In this document: positions 1-11,474 of the stretch, one piece after another
Layout: each line of letters starts with the position of its first letter
How positions within the stretch are numbered: position 1 is the stretch's first letter
Assembly: GCF_905475345.1 (NCBI RefSeq)
Contig: NC_066587.1
Span: forward strand, 18,018,558-18,082,557
DNA from: Vespula vulgaris
Taxonomy: Eukaryota; Arthropoda; Insecta; Hymenoptera; Vespidae
DNA: 64,000 nucleotides
Reading direction: 5' to 3'
Notes under the pieces: model-generated
The model's input: the letters and a program-made list of their open reading frames with translations, nothing else
Told to the model about the DNA's origin: nothing
Database searches by the model: none
Made by a program: the position numbers and the translations under genes

Positions 1-32
1 TCCTTGCTATCTCTCTCTCTCCCTTTCTTTTT

Positions 33-52
33 CACACACACACACACACACA
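33..52 (+). repeat. (CA)n microsatellite
   Basis: About ten CA units. Confidence 0.95.
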
Positions 53-537
53 TACACTGTTTTTCACAAACAGATGCACAAGTACACGCTAACTTACAGG
101 CACATACTCTCTGTTTCTTTTGTATCAACCCACAGAATCTTTCCATCGGTTCCCGTCAACATCATCAATTTTCAAGCGCGAGGGTGTTTTATTTGCAACG
201 TAATCGAGGATAGCTCGATCAATATCTTAATTCTTTGAAAAATATCATTTATTCTTCTTCTTGCAATTTTCTTGCAATTTTGTTCGATTTCGTAATTAAT
301 ATCATATATATATATATATAACTTGTGGGTGTGTGTGTGTGTATATATATATAGTATGATGTAGTGTATATACTTACTAACATATATATAATTAGGTATA
401 TAAATGTCTGTGTGTGTGTGTGTGTATATGTATATCGATTGGTTCGATTAAACGATCATACATGCCAAGACTATTATTTCAAATTCGTAGTTCGGGATAC
501 GCGTTTGAAAATTGACTTGTTAAAATGATAGAGACTG

Positions 538-540
<3 letters not shown>

Positions 541-588
<48 letters not shown>
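541..588 (+). repeat. (TA)n microsatellite
   Basis: 24 uninterrupted TA units. Confidence 0.95.
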
Positions 589-589
<1 letters not shown>

Positions 590-973
590 GAGCGTAACTA
601 GTACATCGTTAGCAGGCGTATATTTTATGCAGATCCAAAATTATTCAGCCGAGGTACGTTGGACGAGAGTAAATCGTTTATCGAGTAGAGTTTAAAACTC
701 GAATTACGGTATTTCGATGAATGGACGTAAGTGCTTAGCGCGGCCGGCTTTGTCGAAAATAGTTGGCGTTTTCCATAGATTCATCCGGTTACGCGTTTAT
801 ATGCATAACTAAACGTCGTGTATCGTTCCATCCCGTTAGAGAGAAAGAGAGAGAGAGAGAGGCGGAGATAGAAAGAGTAGTAACTTTCGTAGTGACTCGA
901 TTTTCAGTGCACGCTCGGTACCAGAGATTGAAATAGTTTTCGTCAACGTACTCGTTTCGTTGGTGGAAAAAAA

Positions 974-1008
<35 letters not shown>

Positions 1009-1224
1009 AAAATGAAAAGAGAAGAAAAAAAAATGAATGAATGAATGAAAATAAAAAACAAAAAAAAAAGTAGAAAAAAAAAGGGAAAAAAAGGTAGATA
1101 AAACGAGGACCCTTTCGTGTAAATACATTTGACAATTTTGTTCTGACCGAAAACGAACAAGACAAAAAGAAAAAGAAAGAAAGAAAAAATAGGAAAGATA
1201 GAAAAGAAAAGAAAAAAGAATGAA

Positions 1225-1255
<31 letters not shown>

Positions 1256-2890
1256 AAAGAAAGAAAAAAAAATGTAATTCCGTTAATCCATAAAAATGTA
1301 AAACGAGCTGGAAAAAAATGGCGACGGCCAAACTGACTCTCTTTTAAAAGAAGGGATGGAAACAAGAAGAAGCAGAGAAGGACCGTGTTTCGTGGGCTAA
1401 TCGTTGTTACCATCGAAGCGAAACTCTAATTTCTTGGTAGGAAAAGTAGGAAAGTACTAAACGATGTTCACCTAAGAGGACCGAACGAATATATAAGGAT
1501 GGTGGTTTTGCGCCAACTTTAATAACGAACGTTTTACTTTCCCAAAAGTTACATTGCGGAGTAAGAGTTTGCAGTACGCGTAGAAGAAGAGAAAATCGAG
1601 CCTGGAAAGTTTCGAAACCTAGGAAAAACCTTCGAAACGATCGGAACGGCCTCGAGCTATTCCGATTTTCTTCTAAATTTTCCTTCATTATCGTGATAAT
1701 TAATGAACCCTTTTCTTTCTCTTTCTCTCGTTCGCTCTGCTTCTTTATTATCGTACAACGAACTTGTTTCAACCGTAAGAAAATTTCTCTTGTATTATTT
1801 TAGAAATATATTTATAAACGTATGTATGTATGTATGTATATTCCGCAATGTATAAATATCGTGTAGTGTATTTGTTGGATAAATAAAATCTTTTAATGTC
1901 AACGGAAGAACAATAATCCCATAGGTGAAGTTTACCAGTAATATCAAACTTTGTATTTATTATTAAGGCATCGACATAACTGGACCATTGCGACTGGACA
2001 AATATGTTCTTCCTAAGCTACGTAGTTAAACTTTCTCGAAACGTAAACACTCTTTTCCCTCTCTCTTGATGAGGGAAGGTTACTTCGTTAAAATTCTCTT
2101 CCCGTTAAATAACGTCCAAACTTTGAATGATTTTCACGAGTCTCTTTACGAATATTATAACGAATATTATAACACATTATAAGTATTATATATATAATTA
2201 TTTATATTATTATTATTATTATTATTATTAATTTTAAATAATAATTTTAATATAATAATTTAATATTTTTAATTATACGATTGAAAAAAAGGAATAGAAA
2301 TTATTAGACCTAATTTACAAAAAAAAAATTTTAAAAAGCATTCTTTCAATTCACTTACAAATAATTAAAAATATATATATACATACATACATACATATAC
2401 TATACATAGCTACATACATTTATATATATATATAAAACATTTTTACTCGTATTATAGAACATACTAACCAGCATCGTTCTTTCAAAAAAAGAGAAGAAAA
2501 ATAAATTCTACCTTACTTATATAATTATAATATTACATACAAAATGATAATATCATTTTTTAAAGAACTCTATACATCTGACGAATATAATAAAAATTCA
2601 ATCTTGTAGAACTCAAAGTAGTCTTCGGGTTACATGAGTGACCGACATGCGGGCATGGAAAATAACACATATACGATTACATCGAGCAACCACCATCGGA
2701 GTTTGCCGTACTCGCTCCATAAAGAAACGATTCGAGCGAGTCGCGGAAATACGTGTTCTAAAATCTACATAATGGCCCCATCCGAGCCTTTCAAAAACCT
2801 ACCACCACCTGTCGACAAGACCTTTCTCATTTCTACGAGATTGACTCGGTCCTCGTTCGTGTGTATGCAAGTTCTTTCTCTTTTTCTCTT

Positions 2891-2931
<41 letters not shown>

Positions 2932-3194
2932 TTCTTTCTCTTTTTCTCTTTCTCTCTTTCTCTATTGCAAAAGAAGAAAAAAAGAAACGAACGACTTTCT
3001 TTCTTCCGAAACAATGGCCGAGCCAAGCTCGATCCTTGCCCGCTGGCAGCAATTTTCAAAATAGTTTTTCGCACTCCGGTTCATGCACCTTAAAGAGTTT
3101 TCTCACTCGCCAAAAACAAAAAAAGAAAAAAATAAAAAAAAATAAAAAAAGAAAGGCAGGAATGAATTCCTTCGTCCATTAGTGCTATCGCTTT

Positions 3195-3260
3195 TTATTA
3201 TTATTATTTTTGTCGTTTATTATTATTATTATTGTAATAATAATAATAATAATAATAATA

Positions 3261-3304
<44 letters not shown>
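3195..3304 (+). repeat. Inverted (TTA)n / (TAA)n array
   Basis: ATT-type triplets, then a TAA-type run, then TTA-type triplets. The two orientations can pair as a long hairpin. Confidence 0.9.
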
Positions 3305-3881
3305 GAAGGAGAGATAATAATATTTTTATCCCCTTTTTCTCTTTCTTTTCTTTTTTGATATAATCTTTTTCGAGATCATTCTTTATCTTTCCCCTTTTTC
3401 TCTCCATCTTTGTCTCTACCCCTCTATATGCTTGCTTTTCTCGCTAGTCTCGATCGATTCCACTTGGTACGAAATCACCAGACGATAGATAACTCTGGTA
3501 ATAGAAAATTTAAAGAGCGTGGAAAAGGAACGCTCTCTTCGTGGAAAGTTTGACGATCCAATTTAACGGAGAGAAAAACGTTCATCAATCCTTATCTCTC
3601 TCTCTCTCTCTCTCTCTCTTGACAAAATCATGTTATATTAACCATAACTGATTCGTTCTAGATTTTCTCGAAGAAATCGAATAGCCCAACGATCTTTAAC
3701 ATCTGCCTTATATAAAAAGGGATCTCATTTTAAAATTAAATTTGCTATCGAACGAACGATGTTCTCTTTGAGGTGGGGAGGGTGGCGAGGGGGAGGGGAT
3801 CGAAAGGATAAAAAAAACATGAAAAAAAAAAAGGAGAGAAAAGAAAAAATTGACGAACGATATATTTCTTTGTGATTTCAG

Positions 3882-4313
3882 CCATGCGAAAAGCCAAGTG
3901 ATTTTCGTGCGGAACAATGCGCGGCATTCGACGATGTACCGTACAGTGGACAATTGTTGAAATGGTATCCGCATTACGATCCAGCACGGCCCTGTTCTTT
4001 GATCTGTCGCGGAGAGCAATCACTTGAGAATAACGTCGGTCGATTGCAACAGCAACAGCAGCAACAGCATTTGCAGCAACAGCAGCAACAGAAACAAAAC
4101 AAGAAGCAACAACAACAGCAACAACATCAACATCAGCACCAGTACCAACAACAGCAGCAAGGATCAAACGAAAAGACACATACTCGCGACATCCAAGATG
4201 CTCTGCAATTTGATTCCGACGAGACAATAGTCGTCCAGTTAGCTGACAAAGTTGAGGATGGCACGAGATGTTATCTCGATGGCCGCGACATCTGTATTAA
4301 TGGCGAATGCATG
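3882..4313 (+). CDS. nolo: nolo exon: end of TSR1 and cysteine-rich domain with Q/H-rich insertion
   Basis: The acceptor is TGATTTCAG and the donor GTAATA; the exon is 144 codons with phase 0 at both ends. It opens PCEKPSDFRAEQC and runs into SGQLLKWYPHYD and CSLIC, the usual ADAMTSL cysteine-rich pattern, and closes with DGTRCYLDGRDICINGECM. Between the CSLIC block and the VVQLADKV block sits an extra stretch that includes a 38-residue tract (residues 56-93) with 28 glutamines plus H, L, K, N and Y. Vertebrate ADAMTSL1 joins these two blocks with only a few residues. Confidence 0.93.
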
Positions 4314-4877
4314 GTAATATTTATTTTATAAAATTCATTCTTGTTATTCATTTTCGTAGAAAAATTTTGCTAATAAATTCGCACGTCTCGTCTTTTCATC
4401 ATTTTTCTTCTTTCTTTCTTTCTTTCTTTTTTTTTTCTCTTCTGTTTGTTCTTTTTTTTCTTTCTTTTTTTTTTTTTTAATCTTTTCTTTTCCTCCCCAT
4501 GACACGACATTAATTGTCGAGTTGAATTAATATTGTTTTTTTTTTCTTTCTCTCTCTCTCTTTTTCTTTTTTTTTTTTTTTTAGTTTTTTTAGCTTTTCT
4601 TTTCTCTTCCGTAGTAGTTTCTACAGATATATATAACAGATAAATAGTGGCATATGCAGAGAGACAGACTTAAGAGTAATATGTAAGTTCCGATAGAATC
4701 AACGTGGCTTGTGGATAAAAATTGCACGTACTTTCACGTTCATTGACTTCCATAGACTTATCCTCACGTGACGATATCAACGACCTACAGACCCGTATGA
4801 ATTATCCACGTAGCTGCTTCGTGTGACTGGCCAGTTGTTCCTGTCGTTCCCTCTCTCTTTCTATCTCTCTCTCTCTT

Positions 4878-4936
<59 letters not shown>

Positions 4937-7223
4937 TTCTTTCTAACGTTACGAACTTGCTCTAGTCGTATTTTTATATTTCACTGAATTCAACCAACAG
5001 TTACATCCGTCTTGATTTTTCAGAGATTTCAGAGAATATCAGAAAATAAAAAGAAAAGAAAAGAAAAGAACGGGAATCAATAAATTTAGTTGAAAAATTT
5101 AAAAAAGAAAATATAAAGAGAGAGAGGAAGAGTGAGAAAAGAAAAGAAAGTAAACAAAAGTAAACGAAAAATTTTCTGTACAATTTTCTGTACAAATATA
5201 TCGTTTTATGTAATAGATATTACATGTACATACATCTGCATACGTAGATACTATCGATCGTTACGGTGTTAGAATCAAGTGGAGCACTTTAGACCCTTAT
5301 TCCACCCCCTTTTGGACGTTTGTCATAGTTTCGAGAAAGGACGGAAGGGAAACATCAGTAGCAGGTGTTTCATGCGTGGTTTGCCAAAGCTCGATCTGTC
5401 CTAGGCAGATTCAATTCTAACAGTTTACCGACTGCATTTCACTTAACACAATCTCTTGATTCTGTCAACGTATGTAATCGGTGTCCTAGTATCGATTGAC
5501 CTTGAAACGATCACGAAAGCTCTTAAAAACGTTGATATTATTTCGTGCGAAGGAAAAAGACAAAAATTATCCGATCGATCGATCAACTTGGCAAATCAAA
5601 TTAAATTTTTTCTCGCAAAGTTGTCTAATATTTTGAACTTTAGAAAGAAGGAAAAGAAAAACAAAAGAAAAGAAACAAAAAAATATTTGTTATCGAGCGT
5701 CACGAGAAAAAGTTTTCCTCGTCGTTAATCGTACTTTGTTTTTACCTTTTTTAACTTTTCGATCACGCAAATGCGAATTATAGCGCCTGATGAAGGGCAA
5801 CCCTTTCATACATTTATCAAATCCTTGTAAATTATATTATTCTTCTTTACGTGCCTGTACGAACGGGTTGCCTGTCGTTAGGGGGATTAAAAGAAAATTT
5901 ATAGATGATACGTTTTTACGCGGATACTTCACGAATACGGCACGTGTAACGTGTTGCCTGTTTTCAGGCGCGATATCTCCCCATATACCGATATCTATAT
6001 TAATAAACAAGTCCGATGTAAGAGCGATTAGAATTATTTTTAAAATGGTAAGAATCCTCGAAATATCGATTATATTGAATTAATTTAGAAGAAAAAATAG
6101 TAAATAATACTTTTTTTCATATAATTTTTAACGAATTAAAGTGATCAGAATCGTTTGCTAAGTTATAATTAAGAATTAAATCGCGATCGACTAATTCGAT
6201 GGTATTCGTTTCGATATTCGATTATCTTAAAAAAAAAAGAGTTTTTCTCGTATCTATCTCGCGGAAGCAAAAGTCAGTTGGATCAAATTTTCAAAAAAAG
6301 GATTTTCGAATTCCTTCAAGACGTCTTTCGTCGTCTCGTATTTATCGATCGTACGTTTAAAAAAAATTTCCCAACTAACGAGTCTTTTTTTCTTTTCTTT
6401 TTTTTTGGTTTCTCTCTCTCTCTCTTTCTCTCTCTTATTCTTTCGCTAATATTTACCATAGATGCGTCGGAAAATTTCGCATTAGAATCTTGCTGTCCTA
6501 ATATTAGCCTAATACGATTCATGTGAAAACATTCGTTTCGAATGGATGTAAATGAAAAAGTGCTTTATATAACGAGAACTACTTCATAATCGAGACATAA
6601 AATTACGTCCGCCGCAATGTGTTCATTAGCACTCACCCACCCCTGTTGCCATCCCCTTCGGCCTTCGACCCTCTCCATATGTACGTCCTTAACGTTTTAT
6701 CACGTATGCGCAACGAGGTTTGCGCCCTATTTTTCACGAGACCACCGTCATCGCTCTTCTACGAACTCTACGTTATGCGAGAGAATAATAATAAGAGAAG
6801 GGAAAGAAAGAGGAGGAACGAGCAGACAGGGAAAGGGAAAGGGAGAGAGAGAGGGAGAGGGAGAGGGAGAAGGGATGAGGGGGTTGTTCAGGAAGAACGA
6901 TTATCTTGAATAACGAGGGTCCAAATGGCACAAAATACGATTCTTACGGGAATAATGTATAAATAATAATATAATTCATGGATGAACGGAGACAATTTTC
7001 AAATGTTTTCGCCATTGAATTCGATAGAAGACACGAAACGAGAAGGAAACTCGGGGAGAAAGAAAAGAGGTAAAAGCGTAGGGTAAAGCGTTGAAATAAA
7101 GGAGACGAAAAACAAGATAAGAAGAAAGAAAGAGAGAAAATAAAGAAAAGGAGAAGGAAGAAAAAGAAGTATCTTCAAAGAATCGTGGTAAAACTCGTAT
7201 CGATTTTTTAGCGAAAACTCTTG

Positions 7224-7260
<37 letters not shown>

Positions 7261-7661
7261 CTCTCTCTCTCGTTACGATTCTCTCGTAGAGAATTCGCAC
7301 GGCTCGTCGTCGTACCGTCGAGAAAATAATTAACGGAATTTCATAACCGCGAGAATGAAGTTGGAAGGACAATATCTAATCAGCGGACGAGTCTACGAGT
7401 GTAATTAAGCGCGTAGCCGAGGCTCCGGTAAACGTAAACTGGCTTTGCATTATTAAAGGCTTGCCTCCTTTCTTCCGCTTCGGACGGACACGCTCGATGT
7501 GGCCCCCGCAGCTTGCACGACTCAGCTCGCTTCCGCTTTTGTATTACGTTCACTCGTTAGAATTTGTCTTCTCGCAGAGTTTCACTGGAAATTGCTTTCC
7601 CGCTCTTGCCGGTCCTTTCTCTCTCTCTCTCTGTCTCTCATATACATACAATCTCTATCTT

Positions 7662-7693
<32 letters not shown>

Positions 7694-7815
7694 ACTCTCA
7701 TCCTCTCGCTTCTTTCTGAACGCTCGTTCAACTGGGAAAAAGACGGTTCTTACCTTTGCAAACCGTTATCCGTTCGTTCCAAAAAGAAAAAGGGTAATGA
7801 AAATAAAAAAAAAAG

Positions 7816-7846
<31 letters not shown>

Positions 7847-8047
7847 AGGGAAAGATATAAATGCGACTTGGTTAAAAAAAAAGGCGAAAAAAAATAAGAA
7901 CATAATTTCGCAAATTTTTATCAATACACCGTTCCGCGATAACTACCTATACTCGAGAAATATAATATTTGAACGTCCAGATACGCTCTCGAAATGTTAC
8001 GAAGAAAAAACGAAGAGAAAAGAAATAAATAAGTAAAGAGAAAAAAT

Positions 8048-8089
<42 letters not shown>

Positions 8090-8326
8090 AAACTATCGTA
8101 AGAAATATCGCGAGAATTTTAACGATAAAATAGGTAGATTCTTGCGGTAATAAAATTCTTGAACGTCCCACGTAAATCCCATTGTTTCCGCTAAAAATAC
8201 AGAAAAACGTAGGAAGGAAGTGAAAGTGGAAAAGAGAGAAGGTATATGTATGAGAGAGATAGAGATAGAGAAGGATAGAGAGAAATAGAGCGAGAGAGAG
8301 AGAGGGAGAAGTGCTTTTCTTCTACT

Positions 8327-8362
<36 letters not shown>

Positions 8363-8583
8363 GGCCTACAAATCCTATTATCGAAGGAACCAAGTTGAAA
8401 GGAGAGAAAAGGTGAAAAGGAAGATGGAAAGGGGTATTTTCTGAGATGTTGGAGAGAGCAGCGTATCGTAATGGAGCAAAAATGGTTGCCTCGTTGAATG
8501 CATAACGAGCGATACGAGCTTTCATTAATAAGGTATTTCAGATGCGCTCTTCGTATAAATACGATTAATAATCATAAACGCAT

Positions 8584-8638
<55 letters not shown>

Positions 8639-9130
8639 ATTTTACTTATTGTATTAAGTAACAAAATGCAAAGTGCAAGATTCATATATTATAATATAGC
8701 TTTACCCCATTTAGAATATTTCTCGTTGGATCGTCTCGAAAATCTGATATTAATTAATCGATTTGTTTATAGTAGAGAAATGCGATTCGATCGAACGAAT
8801 CTCTATGATGAATAAATATAATTTAAAATTTAAATATGTTACGTTTAAAGTAAAAACAAAAAAAAATTGAACTGTTAGACTATATTCGATTTTCAATAAC
8901 GTTGATCCAACGGATATACGGATATATAGATAGGATTATAAGAGTGATAGTCGAGAAGGAGGGATGATGGGGTGATAAGGGTTGCGGGAAATGGCTCCCA
9001 TTAAGTTCCACTATCTTTCATTTCGCACGTTCGACCGACTTTACCCTTTTCTTCCTCTTTTGTTTACTTAGAGAAATAACCGCTTGCTGCGATGGGGTCC
9101 TATCTTTCAATCACTGCATTCTACTGACCG

Positions 9131-9183
<53 letters not shown>

Positions 9184-9330
9184 CCTGGCTAATGTAAATC
9201 TAATCTCGCAATAACGTTAGATTCGTATTCGTCCTTTCAGTGTCGAAAACGAAATCTAATAAATTCACAATTTCGATCAAATAAGAAAATTAAATCGTGA
9301 CGTTCATATTTATAAGATTTTTTACGATCT

Positions 9331-9388
<58 letters not shown>

Positions 9389-9514
9389 GCCTCCTTGATA
9401 ATAATTAATAATTTTTCATACTCGATATTTCGTCAATCATTTCTGAAATATTTGAATATTTAATAATTTTTTGCAATATCTATAAAAATATTTCGCAAAT
9501 TTTTTTTTCTCTCA

Positions 9515-9553
<39 letters not shown>

Positions 9554-9712
9554 CTCTCTCTTCTCTCTCTTTCTCTTTTTCTCTCTACCTCCTTGATAAT
9601 AATTAATAATTTTTCATGCTCGATATTTCGTCAATCATTTCTGAAATATTTGAATATTTAATAATTTTCTGCAATATCTATAAAAATATTTCGCAAATTT
9701 TTTTTTCTCTCA

Positions 9713-9759
<47 letters not shown>

Positions 9760-9863
9760 TGATAATAACCAATAATTTTTAATACTCGATACTTCATTAA
9801 TCATTTTTTAAATATTTGTATATTTAATAATTTTCTACGATATCTATGAAAATGTTTCGCAAA

Positions 9864-9923
<60 letters not shown>

Positions 9924-10069
9924 GCCTTCCTCTCTTTATATCAAAATTTCTTTTTCCTTTTTCTAATTATAAATGTAAATTTAGTTTATATATAACTTAT
10001 ATATGGAATACATACATATATGTATGTATATTCATCCTTTACGGTTACATCTTGCATATCTTACACAGG

Positions 10070-10139
<70 letters not shown>

Positions 10140-10278
10140 TCTACGTACGTACGAAATGCAGGAGCTCGGATACAATAACATTTGCATAAGACGATACGCC
10201 GGAAACATGGTTATCCCGAAACGAATCGACGAAAGAGAGAGATAGACAGATAGAGAAACAGAATAAGAGAGACACACA

Positions 10279-10318
<40 letters not shown>

Positions 10319-11413
10319 AAGAAAGAAATTCGACGGCGAAGAAATGTGGAAAAATGAATTCATCCTCCTGTGAAATTAAATTTCGATATAACTTTCAAAC
10401 ATATAGGCTCACACATGCATATACAGATACACACAGGTGGATATACGCGCGCGTACAGAACATTCCGTTCGTGGTTCTTCTCTAACGAATTATTATTCCG
10501 CCCACAAATTCCGTCAAATAGCCAATCGAAGCCGCGAAGTTCGATCTCGAGAATGTATATATGTAATAAATAAATATATATATATATACATATATATATA
10601 TACATATACATATACGAACATATATATCATAGTGGACACAACGTTTGCGATTTCATATCAACTGCGTTTCATTTTCGTACGATATACGTAGGATGATATT
10701 GAATGAAAGAAAAAAAAGAAAGAAAGAAAAAAAATAAAAAGAAGTAAGTAAGTAAGTAAGTAAGTAAATAAATAAATAAATAAATAGATAGATAGATAGA
10801 TAGAAATCGGAAAGAAGCGAAATATGCCTCCAGTATTTCCTGTCTTCTTTTCTTTTTTTTTTTTTTTTAATCCGCAGATATATCAATGACATTTATCATA
10901 ATTATTAAACGAATATGACAGGGATATCGAAGAAAACAATTTTTTCCTACGTTATAAATAAATATCATATATCAGAAAATTGACGAGGACATGTTCATCC
11001 TTTTCTCCGATCAGTATTTCATATCATATAATGTTACTTTTTCTATCGATATGATATACCTAATCGATTTCTCAAATTAAAAAAAATAAAATAAAATAAA
11101 ATAAAATAAAATAAAAAGAGCAATAGATAAACAGATAAAGAGAAAAGAGAGTAGTTTCTTTCGTTAATGAAAATCACTTCATTCACGATATGTAATCTAA
11201 AAATACATAAGAATTATATCTAAGTAAATGAATACTTATATTTACTATCATAATATGTATCAAAGACTTTTTCTAAAAATATCAAATTACTTTCGATATT
11301 CGATAGTCGATCGATCGATCGATCGGTGTCTCCATGGATGATCTCATTAAGCTCACGTCTATACTTTTTACTCTGTCTTTTCTTCTCTTCTTGTTATCGT
11401 CGTGTACTTTCTT

Positions 11414-11474
<61 letters not shown>

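Larger units (their letters stand above)
1..3881 (+). other. Intron (or upstream DNA) of the ADAMTS-like gene
   Basis: I see no supported exon. The sequence is AT-rich with CA, AT, GA, CT and ATT microsatellites. Open frames here are low-complexity translations of the repeats. Because the exon at 3882 begins mid-TSR in phase 0, this stretch must be intron at least at its right end. Confidence 0.75.

Noticed and set aside
789..1413. Overlapping minus-strand open frames of 109-180 codons
   Set aside because: They are translations of GA/A-rich repeats (long F, S and L runs), with no domain and no splice context.
2634..3182. 182-codon + strand open frame
   Set aside because: The middle is a CT array read as SLSLSL and the end is A-rich; the first 60 residues match no family I know.
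5790..6083. 97-codon + strand open frame of normal composition in an intron
   Set aside because: No recognisable motif, no good splice sites joining it in phase to neighbouring exons, and such lengths occur by chance.
7461..8036. 191-codon + strand open frame
   Set aside because: Crosses CT, GA and A-rich arrays; composition explains the open frame.
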